From: a bacterium BRH_c32
GTDB taxonomy: Bacteria > Bacteroidota > Ignavibacteria > Ignavibacteriales > Melioribacteraceae
Reading direction: 5' to 3'
Length of the DNA stretch: 64,000 nt
Assembly: GCA_001516025.1 (NCBI GenBank)
Contig: LOEU01000004.1
Coordinates: 1 to 64,000, forward strand
The translations under genes were made by a program, and so were the position numbers. How positions within the stretch are numbered: the stretch's first letter is position 1; each line of letters begins with the position of its first letter. Positions 20,311 through 28,775 of the stretch are shown here, one piece after another. A model generated the notes under the pieces. The model worked only from the letters and a program-made list of their open reading frames with translations. It did not search any database and was not told the origin of the DNA.

Positions 20311-20407
20311 AAATATATATATAATATCTCAAATCTACAAGTCATTAAATAGAGAAAAATTTATGCACTAAAGTATCATTGATTCTCATTTTCGCATTTT
20401 TTAAGTT

Positions 20408-20428
20408 GGATGTAGGATAAATACATCC
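20408..20428. promoter_or_regulatory. Inverted repeat GGATGTA-N7-TACATCC
   Basis: A perfect 7-bp inverted repeat lies 25 bp before the start of the barrel gene at 20453. It could be an operator or a 5' hairpin. I found no second copy. Confidence 0.35.
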
Positions 20429-20452
20429 TATTAAAATATTTTTGAGGGAAAT

Positions 20453-21106
20453 ATGAAAAAATTATTTGTTCTCTTATTTATTGCCGCAAACATTCTTTAT
20501 GCACAAGCTGAATCTTCATCTGCTCCGTTTTCTAATACCGGAATAGGAATTTATGGAGGAATTAATACCGCAACCGATGCTGAAACAGGTGGAGCTTTTA
20601 TGCTCGATTTTTCTGCTAACTTAATCAACAACTTGAATTTAGATTTAAATGCAGGCTTCTCAAAGATTTATGAAAAAGTAAATTATCATGTAAAAAAATA
20701 TTATGTAACAAAAATTAATAATATGACGTTTTACAATGCTGAGGATTTTGACGTAAATAAAAGAAGTTATGACGTAATCCCCCTTAGTGCAGGGCTGCAA
20801 TATATGCTTCTAAGGAATACTTTCACACCTTATATATTAGCTAATGTAAGCTATAATATAATTCTAGAGAATAAAGGATATATTATAAATGGTATAACAA
20901 GATCGTATCCTTCTGAGAATGATGTGCCTCCCGAATATAAGGCGGTAAGAAATGAAGAAGAGCTAAATAGCTCAACTGGTATAAGTGCAGGATTTGGAGT
21001 GATCTATAAGTTATCATCTAAAATAGATTTAGACTTGCGCTATCTCTATAAAACCGATAGCGAGTTGATTGATACACATCAATTCCTGCTCGGAATTAGA
21101 ATTTAA
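20453..21106 (+). CDS. Small outer-membrane beta-barrel protein
   Basis: This 217-residue protein has a clear signal peptide (MKKLFVLLFIAANILYAQ) and alternating strands typical of an eight-stranded barrel: GIGIYGGINTA, GAFMLDFSANL, LDLNAGFSKIY, PLSAGLQYMLL, GISAGFGVIYK, and a final strand HQFLLGIRI ending in a hydrophobic residue. GAGGG lies just before the start codon. I do not recognise a family beyond OmpA/OmpW-like or PF13505/PF13568-type small barrels. It sits between the ferredoxin-like gene and the nrf genes, 103 bp from the latter, but the palindrome at 21151 suggests that the nrf genes have their own promoter. Confidence 0.65.
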   Translation: MKKLFVLLFIAANILYAQAESSSAPFSNTGIGIYGGINTATDAETGGAFMLDFSANLINNLNLDLNAGFSKIYEKVNYHVKKYYVTKINNMTFYNAEDFDVNKRSYDVIPLSAGLQYMLLRNTFTPYILANVSYNIILENKGYIINGITRSYPSENDVPPEYKAVRNEEELNSSTGISAGFGVIYKLSSKIDLDLRYLYKTDSELIDTHQFLLGIRI

Positions 21107-21150
21107 TATTGCAGTTTCTTTTAATTGACATTCAGGGGTTATTTTAATAA

Positions 21151-21184
21151 TTTTCTAATCGGAATATTTGTTCTGATTAGAAAA
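21151..21184. promoter_or_regulatory. Operator-like inverted repeat before the NapH-nrfHA genes
   Basis: Perfect 10-bp arms TTTTCTAATC (21151-21160) and GATTAGAAAA (21175-21184). The core TAATCGGA-N8-TCTGATTA (21156-21179) matches the site at 20287-20310 in sequence and in spacer length. It ends 25 bp before the ATG at 21210. A terminator for the upstream barrel gene is less likely because the stem is AT-rich, the loop is long and there is no T-run. Confidence 0.65.
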
Positions 21185-21209
21185 CAATAATACTGAAAGT
21201 TATCCTGTA

Positions 21210-22295
21210 ATGGAAAAGAAAAAAATAATTAAGAATCTCGAAAAACCGATTCAAAAATATAGATTTTATATTCAGACTGCATTCGCTCTACTTTGTATCT
21301 GGATTGGCGTAGAATTTTATCTCTTCATCAATTATATAAATAGCGGAGATGCGGCAAATTATTTCGGTCGTCCCGCCGGAGTAGAAGGATTTCTCCCGAT
21401 TAGTGCTCTTATGAGTATCTATTATTTCTTTATGACAGGCGAGATCCATCCCGCTCATCCGGCAGGTTTTTTTATTCTTCTCGGAATTATTGCCGTTTCG
21501 CTCATATTCGGTAAAGCATTCTGCAGTTGGATGTGTCCAATCGGTTATATATCGGAAATGATTGGCGATTTTGGCGAAAAAATTATTTATAAGTTATTCA
21601 AAAGAAAATTGAAAATGCCCCGCTGGTTGGATTATCCATTAAGAAGTCTGAAATACTTATTAATGGGATTCTTCGTTTATGCTATCTTCTTTACGATGTC
21701 AGCCGCAGCATTAAAATTTTTCCTCGATGGCGATTATAACGTAATGGCAGATGTAAAGATGTATCATTTCTTCGCTAATATGAGTCAATTCGCATTGATT
21801 GTAATCGCTGTATTATTCGGACTCTCGATAATCATAAGAAATTTTTGGTGCAGATATTTATGTCCTTATGGCGCATTGCTCGGTATAGTATCATTTTTTA
21901 GTCCAACGAAAATTAAAAGGAATCTCGATAGCTGTATCGATTGCGGTTTATGCGCCAAAGCGTGCCCTTCATCGATAAAAGTGGATAAGGTAAAAAGGGT
22001 AATAAGCGATGAATGTTCTTCATGTCTTAGCTGTGTGGATGCTTGTCCGGTTAAAGACACTTTAGAAGTAAAGACGATTTGGTTTGATAAGAAGATAAAT
22101 AAGAAATATATTGCAGTGGGAATAGTCGTAATTTATATCGCAGTGATTAGCATCGGAATATTAAGCGGTAATTGGAAAAACAAAATTCCCGATTCATATT
22201 ATATCGAGCAATATAAAAATATAGATAATCTTGGTCATCCGACCTCGACAAACGATATCAAGAAATTAAACGAAGAAACTCAAACCGGAGAGTAA
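21210..22295 (+). CDS. NapH-like membrane quinol dehydrogenase / polyferredoxin
   Basis: This 361-residue protein has about five membrane helices. It has two CxxxCP motifs of the NapH/NosR/MauN family (CSWMCPIGY and CRYLCPYGAL) followed by two 4Fe-4S motifs (CIDCGLCAKACP and CSSCLSCVDACP). Such proteins take electrons from quinol or pass them between membrane and periplasm. One helix follows the clusters, ending in a hydrophilic tail. It is followed after 1 bp by nrfH and so is probably part of the nitrite-ammonification electron chain. NapH proper would have napA nearby, which is absent, so no gene symbol is given. Confidence 0.8.
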   Translation: MEKKKIIKNLEKPIQKYRFYIQTAFALLCIWIGVEFYLFINYINSGDAANYFGRPAGVEGFLPISALMSIYYFFMTGEIHPAHPAGFFILLGIIAVSLIFGKAFCSWMCPIGYISEMIGDFGEKIIYKLFKRKLKMPRWLDYPLRSLKYLLMGFFVYAIFFTMSAAALKFFLDGDYNVMADVKMYHFFANMSQFALIVIAVLFGLSIIIRNFWCRYLCPYGALLGIVSFFSPTKIKRNLDSCIDCGLCAKACPSSIKVDKVKRVISDECSSCLSCVDACPVKDTLEVKTIWFDKKINKKYIAVGIVVIYIAVISIGILSGNWKNKIPDSYYIEQYKNIDNLGHPTSTNDIKKLNEETQTGE

Positions 22296-22296
22296 T

Positions 22297-22947
22297 ATGG
22301 ATAAATCAAAGCCGGAGAAACAGAGCCGCACTAAAAAGATACTTCATCATCTTATTCCGCCTGATAAGTGGAAATTCCCTGTAATAATTCTTCTGGGAAT
22401 CTTTTTCGGAATTGCATTTCATGTATTCTATATTTCAAATGCCATCTCCTATCTATCGAATGATCCTAAGACCTGTATCAATTGCCATGTAATGAATCCG
22501 CAATATGTTACTTGGCAGAAAGGAAGTCACGGAAGAGTGGCTACATGCAACGATTGCCACGTACCGCAGGATAATATTTTCCGGACATATCTCTTCAAAG
22601 CCACAGATGGAATGAGGCATGCTACTATGTTTACATTTCGCTTAGAGCCGCAGGTAATTCAGATTAAGCAGGCAGGTAAGGATGCAGTACAAGAAAATTG
22701 TATTCGATGCCACACGAATTTAATTCATCCAATCTCACTTAGAGCCATTAATAATAGAGGCGTGGAAAATCAGCATGAAGGTTACTGCTGGGATTGCCAC
22801 CGAGAAACTCCACATGGAAGAGTAAACAGTTTATCATCCACTCCCTATGCTCAAGTGCCATCTCAGAGGCAGATCGCTCCTAAGTGGCTAATGGAATATA
22901 CCGAATCAAAGAATGCAATCGAATTTAAAAATAAAAAGGAAAATTAA
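22297..22947 (+). CDS. nrfH: Cytochrome c nitrite reductase small subunit NrfH
   Basis: This 216-residue NapC/NirT-family protein has one N-terminal membrane anchor (FPVIILLGIFFGIAFHVFY) and four haem motifs: CINCH (Cys60, followed by VM as in NrfH), CNDCH, CIRCH and CWDCH. The family takes electrons from menaquinol and delivers them to NrfA at the periplasmic face. The position directly before nrfA, 2 bp apart, confirms the subunit assignment. It is longer at the C-terminus than typical NrfH by a short charged tail. Confidence 0.93.
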   Translation: MDKSKPEKQSRTKKILHHLIPPDKWKFPVIILLGIFFGIAFHVFYISNAISYLSNDPKTCINCHVMNPQYVTWQKGSHGRVATCNDCHVPQDNIFRTYLFKATDGMRHATMFTFRLEPQVIQIKQAGKDAVQENCIRCHTNLIHPISLRAINNRGVENQHEGYCWDCHRETPHGRVNSLSSTPYAQVPSQRQIAPKWLMEYTESKNAIEFKNKKEN

Positions 22948-22949
22948 TT

Positions 22950-24437
22950 ATGAAACCGATTACCGAATTAATTAAAGAAAAACCATGGGTTGGATGGACT
23001 CTATTTATTTCCACGGCTGTAATTGTATTTCTTATAGGACTTTTTGCTTCATCGATTGTTGAACGAAGGAGTGAAACTTTTACGCTTCAAAACGTAAAAC
23101 CGATTGCCGATTGGGAACCGAGAAACGAAATTTGGGGCGAGAATTATCCGCGTGAATATGAAACCTACTTAAAAACACTTGATACAACTTTTGCAAGCAA
23201 GCATGGCGGTTCCAAGAAGATCGATTATTTAGAACGCTATCCGGAATTAGTTGTAATGTGGGCTGGTTATGCATTCTCTAAAGAATATAATCAGGGTCGC
23301 GGTCATGCTTATGCAGTGAATGATATAAGAAAAATATTGCGTACAGGTGGGGAAGAAAATTCACCTATGCCTGCAACTTGCTGGACCTGTAAAAGTCCGG
23401 ACGTCCCTCGCATGATGAATAAAATGGGTGTTGCAGAGTTCTATAAAGGGAAGTGGATCGATATGGGTTCAGAAATTGCTAATCCGATCGGATGCCAAGA
23501 CTGCCATGATCCTAAGACAATGAATTTAAGAATATCGAGACCGGGACTTATCGAAGCATATCAGAGACAGGGAAAAGACATTAATCAATTTACACATAAC
23601 GAAATGCGTTCATTAGTCTGCGCACAATGCCACGTGGAATATTATTTCAAAGGGAAAGAAGAGAAATATTTAACCTTCCCATGGGATAAAGGATTCAGTG
23701 CAGATGATATGGAAAAATATTATGATGAAATAGAATTTTCGGATTGGACACATGCTCTTAGCCGCACCCCGATGCTAAAAGCGCAGCATCCCGATTATGA
23801 ACTATTTATGACTGGTGTTCATGCTAAAAGAGGCGTTTCATGTGTGGATTGCCACATGCCTTATAAGACCGAGGGGGGAGTGAAGTTTACAGACCACCAT
23901 ATCCAAAGCCCGCTTGCAAATATCGAAAGCTCATGTATGGTTTGCCATAGAGAGAAGACCGAAAACTTAATCAGAGACGTTTATGAAAGACAGGATAAGA
24001 TTGAGGAACTAAGACGTATAGCCGAAAAAACTTTAGCATCGGTACATATTGAAGCAAAAGCAGCATGGGATGCGGGAGCAACAGAAGCGGAGATGAAACC
24101 GGTTCTTACATTAATCCGCCATGCGCAGTGGAGATGGGACTGGGTTGCCGCAGCTAATGGAGTTGGTTTCCATTCACCCGTTGAAGCTATGAGAGTACTC
24201 GGTACTTCAATTGCCAAAGCAGAAGAAGCACGCAGAGAAGTAGCTATTGTATTAGTTCGTAAAGGGGTTAAATATCCGATTGCTCTGCCTGATATTTCCA
24301 CAAAAGAAAAAGCACAGAAATTTATCGGACTCGATATGGCGAAATTAGAAAAAGATAAAGAGAATTTGATTAAGAATGTATTGCCAAAATGGGATGCAGC
24401 AGCTAAAGAAAGACAAGGTGAATTGAAGAAATATTAA
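22950..24437 (+). CDS. nrfA: Pentahaem cytochrome c nitrite reductase NrfA (ammonia-forming)
   Basis: This 495-residue protein has an N-terminal hydrophobic signal/anchor (VGWTLFISTAVIVFLIGLF). It has the diagnostic catalytic haem motif CWTCK (residues 144-148, Lys-ligated) and four CxxCH motifs (CQDCH, CAQCH, CVDCH, CMVCH). The length matches NrfA. It reduces nitrite to ammonium with six electrons (EC 1.7.2.2) in the periplasm, and family members also reduce NO and hydroxylamine. It forms one transcription unit with the NapH-like gene and nrfH. Confidence 0.96.
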   Translation: MKPITELIKEKPWVGWTLFISTAVIVFLIGLFASSIVERRSETFTLQNVKPIADWEPRNEIWGENYPREYETYLKTLDTTFASKHGGSKKIDYLERYPELVVMWAGYAFSKEYNQGRGHAYAVNDIRKILRTGGEENSPMPATCWTCKSPDVPRMMNKMGVAEFYKGKWIDMGSEIANPIGCQDCHDPKTMNLRISRPGLIEAYQRQGKDINQFTHNEMRSLVCAQCHVEYYFKGKEEKYLTFPWDKGFSADDMEKYYDEIEFSDWTHALSRTPMLKAQHPDYELFMTGVHAKRGVSCVDCHMPYKTEGGVKFTDHHIQSPLANIESSCMVCHREKTENLIRDVYERQDKIEELRRIAEKTLASVHIEAKAAWDAGATEAEMKPVLTLIRHAQWRWDWVAAANGVGFHSPVEAMRVLGTSIAKAEEARREVAIVLVRKGVKYPIALPDISTKEKAQKFIGLDMAKLEKDKENLIKNVLPKWDAAAKERQGELKKY

Positions 24438-24546
24438 TGATAATTCACCCATTGAATTGTTATAAAAATTCTTAGACGGAATTGTTGGGATTCAAAATTA
24501 TTTATATGTATTTATCATCAGATATAGAGTAGTATTCGTAATTTTG

Positions 24547-24570
24547 GGATATCCTAAAGGGGTATCCTAA
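24547..24570. repeat. Two tandem 11-bp direct repeats GGATATCCTAA / GGGTATCCTAA
   Basis: Copies at 24547-24557 and 24560-24570, 13 bp apart and differing at one base, 47 bp before the porin start. Helical-phase-like tandem sites can bind a regulator; no other copy was noticed. Confidence 0.4.
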
Positions 24571-24616
24571 TTTACCAAAAGATTGGTGCGCTATTCACAA
24601 AAATATAGAGGAAAAA

Positions 24617-25855
24617 ATGAAGCACTTAGTTGTTGTTTTAGTTCTGTTGGGTGCGTTTGTTCTTAATGCACAAGATAAGGTTAAGTTTGATGGACAGATA
24701 CGATCACGATATGAACTTAATAATAAAGATTTTAATTCTAAGGCAGATCCGGTAAGTTATACGCTACTAAGAACCCGTTTCGGTGCCCTATTTACACCAT
24801 CGGAAAACGTCTCCGCATATATCCAGTTTCAGGATGCAAGAAATTTCGGAGAAGCAGAGAACGCCACAGATGATAGAGAATCCGCCGATCTTCATCAAGG
24901 TTACTTGAAAGTATCTAAAATATTCGATTCTAATTTTTCTTTGCAAGCAGGAAGAATGTCAATCGGTTTGGGCAATCAAAGATTTATTGGTCTTAGCGAT
25001 TGGGGATTTGCAGGGAGAAGTTTTGATGGAGCTATAATTAATCATTCATCGGAAAACTTAGTAATTGATCTATTCGGTTTCAAATTAAATGAAAGAAATA
25101 ATAGAGGCGATACGAATGATCTAAACCTTTATGGTGCTTTTGCAACTATCACATCGGTAGAGAACCTCGCTATCAAAGCGTTTTTATTCTGGGAAAAAGG
25201 CGTTCCTACCGATAATATGAATAGATGGACTATCGGAGTTGACCTTGTCGGTAATATAGGTAATTTGACTTATGAACCGGAATTTGCTTATCAATTCGGA
25301 AAAGTAAACTATCGATATCCGGCAATTCCACTTGACAGAAATAACAAAAAAATCGATATTGCTGCATTTTTTGCCGCACTAAATCTTACCTATCAATTCG
25401 AGGGAAATCTTCAACCGAAATTAAATGCCGGTATAGAATATTTCTCAGGTGATGATCCCGCTACTCCTGATAAAGATGAATCATTCTTTAATCTATATCC
25501 GAGTAATCATAAGTTATATGGAATAAGTGATATTATTGGGAATATGCCTAAAAGTACATTTAGCAGTGGTTTAATTGATATGCATCTGCGTTTTTCTTTT
25601 GTACCGGTAAAAGATTTTACGTTTAATGCGGAAATATATTCTTTTGTGGCAGATAAAAATTACCGATTAAATAAGACCGCCGGAGAGAGTAAAGATTTAG
25701 CAATGGAAACGGATTTTTATATTGATTATAAATATGATAAGAATATTTTTTTCAATATGGGCTTTGCGCTATTCTCATCAGGTGAAATTTTCAAAGATAT
25801 TTTTTCGGGTGATCCGGCAACATATTTTTATACCGGATTGCAGTTGAGTCTATGA
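24617..25855 (+). CDS. Outer-membrane porin, alginate-export-like barrel
   Basis: This 412-residue protein has a signal peptide (MKHLVVVLVLLGAFVLNAQ) and many amphipathic strands. KFDGQIRSRYELNNKDF, SYTLLRTRFGALFTPSENV, AYIQFQDARNFG and LQAGRMSIGLGNQRFIG are characteristic of alginate_exp-type 16-18-stranded porins. AGAGG stands before the start. It follows nrfA by 180 bp in the same direction and ends in tandem stops (TGA TAG). A role in nitrite or other anion entry is suggested only by position. Confidence 0.7.
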   Translation: MKHLVVVLVLLGAFVLNAQDKVKFDGQIRSRYELNNKDFNSKADPVSYTLLRTRFGALFTPSENVSAYIQFQDARNFGEAENATDDRESADLHQGYLKVSKIFDSNFSLQAGRMSIGLGNQRFIGLSDWGFAGRSFDGAIINHSSENLVIDLFGFKLNERNNRGDTNDLNLYGAFATITSVENLAIKAFLFWEKGVPTDNMNRWTIGVDLVGNIGNLTYEPEFAYQFGKVNYRYPAIPLDRNNKKIDIAAFFAALNLTYQFEGNLQPKLNAGIEYFSGDDPATPDKDESFFNLYPSNHKLYGISDIIGNMPKSTFSSGLIDMHLRFSFVPVKDFTFNAEIYSFVADKNYRLNKTAGESKDLAMETDFYIDYKYDKNIFFNMGFALFSSGEIFKDIFSGDPATYFYTGLQLSL

Positions 25856-25944
25856 TAGTTATTTTAACTTATCCCTATACATTTATAAAAAAAATTATTA
25901 GATTATAATAATAATAAACACAATTTCTAAGATCGGAGGGCGCA

Positions 25945-28545
25945 ATGATCACAAGAAAGGTATTATCCCTTTTTACTATTCTCTTTTTCTTCACTTTTTC
26001 TCTACTAAATGCACAGGCAGTAAGCCAATCAATCACAGTTTCGAGCGGTACATTTTCTAAAGTATTATCTTTTGGATTAGACCCATCGGCAACCGATGGA
26101 ATTGATCTATCACTTGGTGAGGCAGTTCTTCCACCATTACCACCGGGCGGAATTTTTGATGCACGATTTAAACTACCGGATAGCGAACAGTCATGGAAAG
26201 ATTACCGTCAAGGAACGGCAGCTTCATTTATATCAAAAGATTATGAAATTCATTTTGCGCCCGATAACGGGTTGGGTATTAAAATCGAATGGGATCTCCC
26301 CGCAGGATATAAGGGAACTCTCAAAGATAAAATGAATGGTTTGATAATCAGTACAACCGTTAAAGGTAAAGGTGAAATTAGTCTTACACCTGAACAGGTA
26401 GAGCAAGTTAATAAACTAATTTTATCTATTAATTTTTTGCTTGGCACTCTTTCGGCACCTACTCTATTATCCCCCGCTGATAATGCTGTTAATATACCGT
26501 TAACTCAAACATTTTCTTGGAATGCTGTAACTAACGCAACCGATTATCTTTTGGTATTGGCTAAGGATATCGGTTTTACTGATTCAATAGGTGTTTATTA
26601 TCCGGCAACTACATCATACGAAGTAACAAATTTAGATAATGACATTGATATTTATTGGAAAGTTATAGCTCGCAATCGTGATGCTGCTAATCCATTATCA
26701 CTGGCATCGGCAATAAGAAAATTTCATACAGTCGATGTTCCTCCACCGGTTCCGGTTCTTCAGACACCAATCGATAATGCTGTGGGGCTCTCTCGCAAAA
26801 TCATTTTTACTTGGGAAGCATCTGCAGGAGCAAATTTCTATAAACTCCAGATCGCTGAAGATGAAAATTTCAATAATATCTTTTGGGAAGATTCCACCAT
26901 TACAGATGATGTTGCCGCTGGAGTAAATCAAATTGTCGATGGCTTTGCTTTTTCTGCCGATTATTGGTATCGTGTAAGAGCGAGAAATGGTGCAGGCAAT
27001 AGCCCATATACAATAGTAAGAAAATTTTCAATTGTTTCAATAAATTGGTTACTTGATATTTCGGTTGCAAATAATAGAGAGGCAAATAAAGATACGCTTA
27101 GAATAGGTGCTGCCGATAGTGCTACTGATTTAATCGATCCAATATTCGGTGAACTTTCCTTGCCTCCACTGCCACCTACGGCTGTATTTGATGTACGGCT
27201 TAAACTCAGTACTACAGAAAGTTCTGCAATCGATTTCCGTCCGACCGCAGATAATATTACATATACAATCTTACTTCAATGCGGAGACGCAGGTTACCCA
27301 TTAACATTTTCATGGGATAAAACTAAATTACCCGAAGGGATGTTTACACTTAAAGATCCATTTGGAGGAATTTACTTGAATGTGGATATGAAAAGCGAGA
27401 ACTCTGCCACTCTTACAGAGGACGCTGTAACCGGAGTAATTATTGAATACACAAAAAAAATCTCAATCGATTTGGCACTTCAAAATTCATGGAATATTAT
27501 TTCGGTTCCGATTACTGCCGATGATATGACTTCCTCGGTATTATTCCCAAGCGCAATATCACCTGCATGGAAATATGATAACGGTTATACACAAGAGGCG
27601 ACAGCAAAAATCGGATTGGGATATTGGCTGCGAATGCCTTCGGCTCAATCAGTAACGGTTTCAGGTCTGCCGACTGCACTCACCACTGTAAACGTAAAAT
27701 CGGGCTGGAATTTAATTGGTGTTTATGATAAGGAAGAATCGGTTGCTAATATAACAACTACACCGGCAGATTTACTTAACTCACGGTTTTTTGGATATGG
27801 AAACGGATATTTTGAACCTGCTTCTTTAGTCCCGGGTAAAGGATATTGGATCCGCGCAAAGCAAGATGGGCAGTTAAATTTCCATTATACTATAAATAAG
27901 GGTACTGATTTCTCGGCCTATGCTCAATCATCGATTGCAGCAAATTCAGGTAAACTTATTATAAAAGATGCTTTGAATAATTCTTCTACATTATATTTAA
28001 TAAGCGAGAGTGCAGATTTAACACAGTTTGATTTACCGCCATTACCTCCAACCGGAATTTTTGATGCACGTTTTTCATCGGGCAGAATGGCTGAATCTGT
28101 TTCCTCAATTCAAGGTATCGATATTAATTCGGCAAATTATCCGGTTTCGATATCTGTCTCGGGAACAAGCATAAAAATATTTGATGAAAACGGCAAAGAG
28201 TGGATATTAAATTCGGGCAGCAATTTTAGCATAACGAATCCCGAAACTAATAAAATCCGGATACAATCGACCGAAATTCCTCTTGAGTATAATCTGATGC
28301 AGAATTATCCTAATCCGTTTAATCCGACAACCACGATTCAATTTACAATTCCGGAAAAATCAGTAGTAAATTTATCGATATATAATATATTGGGAGAGGA
28401 GGTAAATAGAGTAATTAATAAAGAACTTGATGCCGGTTCTCATCAATATGAATGGGATGCAGCAGGGCTTCCGAGCGGTATTTATATATACAAACTCTCC
28501 ACAGATAAATTTACCTCCAATAAGAAAATGCTATTAATTAAATAA
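25945..28545 (+). CDS. Secreted multidomain protein with LPPLPP modules, Fn3-like domains and T9SS sorting domain
   Basis: This 866-residue protein starts with a signal peptide and SD CGGAGGG. A distinctive module occurs three times: (L)PPLPPxxxFD(A/V)R(F/L) at residues about 62-75, 405-420 and 696-710, each preceded by an SATDxID- or DLTQFD-like segment. Two Fn3-like domains (LLSPADNAVNIPL..., LQTPIDNAVGLSR...) lie between the first and second copies. A pair of WNLI(G/S)V...GYW(I/L)R repeats lies before the third. The last 80 residues are the type IX sorting domain (NYPNPFNPTTTIQF ... GIYIYKL). It should be exported and displayed or released; the function is unknown. Confidence 0.75.
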   Translation: MITRKVLSLFTILFFFTFSLLNAQAVSQSITVSSGTFSKVLSFGLDPSATDGIDLSLGEAVLPPLPPGGIFDARFKLPDSEQSWKDYRQGTAASFISKDYEIHFAPDNGLGIKIEWDLPAGYKGTLKDKMNGLIISTTVKGKGEISLTPEQVEQVNKLILSINFLLGTLSAPTLLSPADNAVNIPLTQTFSWNAVTNATDYLLVLAKDIGFTDSIGVYYPATTSYEVTNLDNDIDIYWKVIARNRDAANPLSLASAIRKFHTVDVPPPVPVLQTPIDNAVGLSRKIIFTWEASAGANFYKLQIAEDENFNNIFWEDSTITDDVAAGVNQIVDGFAFSADYWYRVRARNGAGNSPYTIVRKFSIVSINWLLDISVANNREANKDTLRIGAADSATDLIDPIFGELSLPPLPPTAVFDVRLKLSTTESSAIDFRPTADNITYTILLQCGDAGYPLTFSWDKTKLPEGMFTLKDPFGGIYLNVDMKSENSATLTEDAVTGVIIEYTKKISIDLALQNSWNIISVPITADDMTSSVLFPSAISPAWKYDNGYTQEATAKIGLGYWLRMPSAQSVTVSGLPTALTTVNVKSGWNLIGVYDKEESVANITTTPADLLNSRFFGYGNGYFEPASLVPGKGYWIRAKQDGQLNFHYTINKGTDFSAYAQSSIAANSGKLIIKDALNNSSTLYLISESADLTQFDLPPLPPTGIFDARFSSGRMAESVSSIQGIDINSANYPVSISVSGTSIKIFDENGKEWILNSGSNFSITNPETNKIRIQSTEIPLEYNLMQNYPNPFNPTTTIQFTIPEKSVVNLSIYNILGEEVNRVINKELDAGSHQYEWDAAGLPSGIYIYKLSTDKFTSNKKMLLIK

Positions 28546-28551
28546 ATTTTT

Positions 28552-28580
28552 AAGCCGGATAATTCATCCGGCTTTTTTAT
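28552..28580 (+). terminator. Rho-independent terminator (AAGCCGGAT stem)
   Basis: Nine-bp perfect stem AAGCCGGAT (28552-28560) and ATCCGGCTT (28566-28574), loop AATTC, followed by a T-run. It lies 6 bp after the stop of the T9SS protein gene. Confidence 0.9.
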
Positions 28581-28650
28581 TTTATAATAAATAGTTAAAT
28601 TAAAAAATTAGTTTTAAAGGCTTATTAGGATTCCCTAAAAGTCGAGGGCG

Positions 28651-28688
28651 GGAACGGGGATTTAACCACCCCTGTTCCTATTTTTTTC
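28651..28688 (+). terminator. Second terminator-like hairpin (GGAACGGGG/CCCC-T-GTTCC)
   Basis: Nine paired bases with one bulged T, a 9-base loop and seven T residues after it. No gene lies between it and the terminator at 28552, so it either backs that terminator up or ends a short transcript of about 100 nt. Confidence 0.55.
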
Positions 28689-28775
28689 TTTCCTAAATTT
28701 GATTATCTTAAAACAACATATAGATAGTACGGATTGTATAATTACTAAGCATCACTATTATGAAAGCAATTAAAA

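Noticed and set aside
20437..20444. TATTTTTG as a Bacteroidota -7 box (TAnnTTTG) before the barrel gene
   Set aside because: It overlaps the ribosome-binding region, leaves no leader, and no TTG box lies at the right distance. The similar TATTTTTG at 54515 fails the spacing as well.
22297..22947. Tetrahaem gene read as NapC/NirT of nitrate reductase
   Set aside because: It is followed after 2 bp by a pentahaem CxxCK protein, and no napA is present, so NrfH is the better call.
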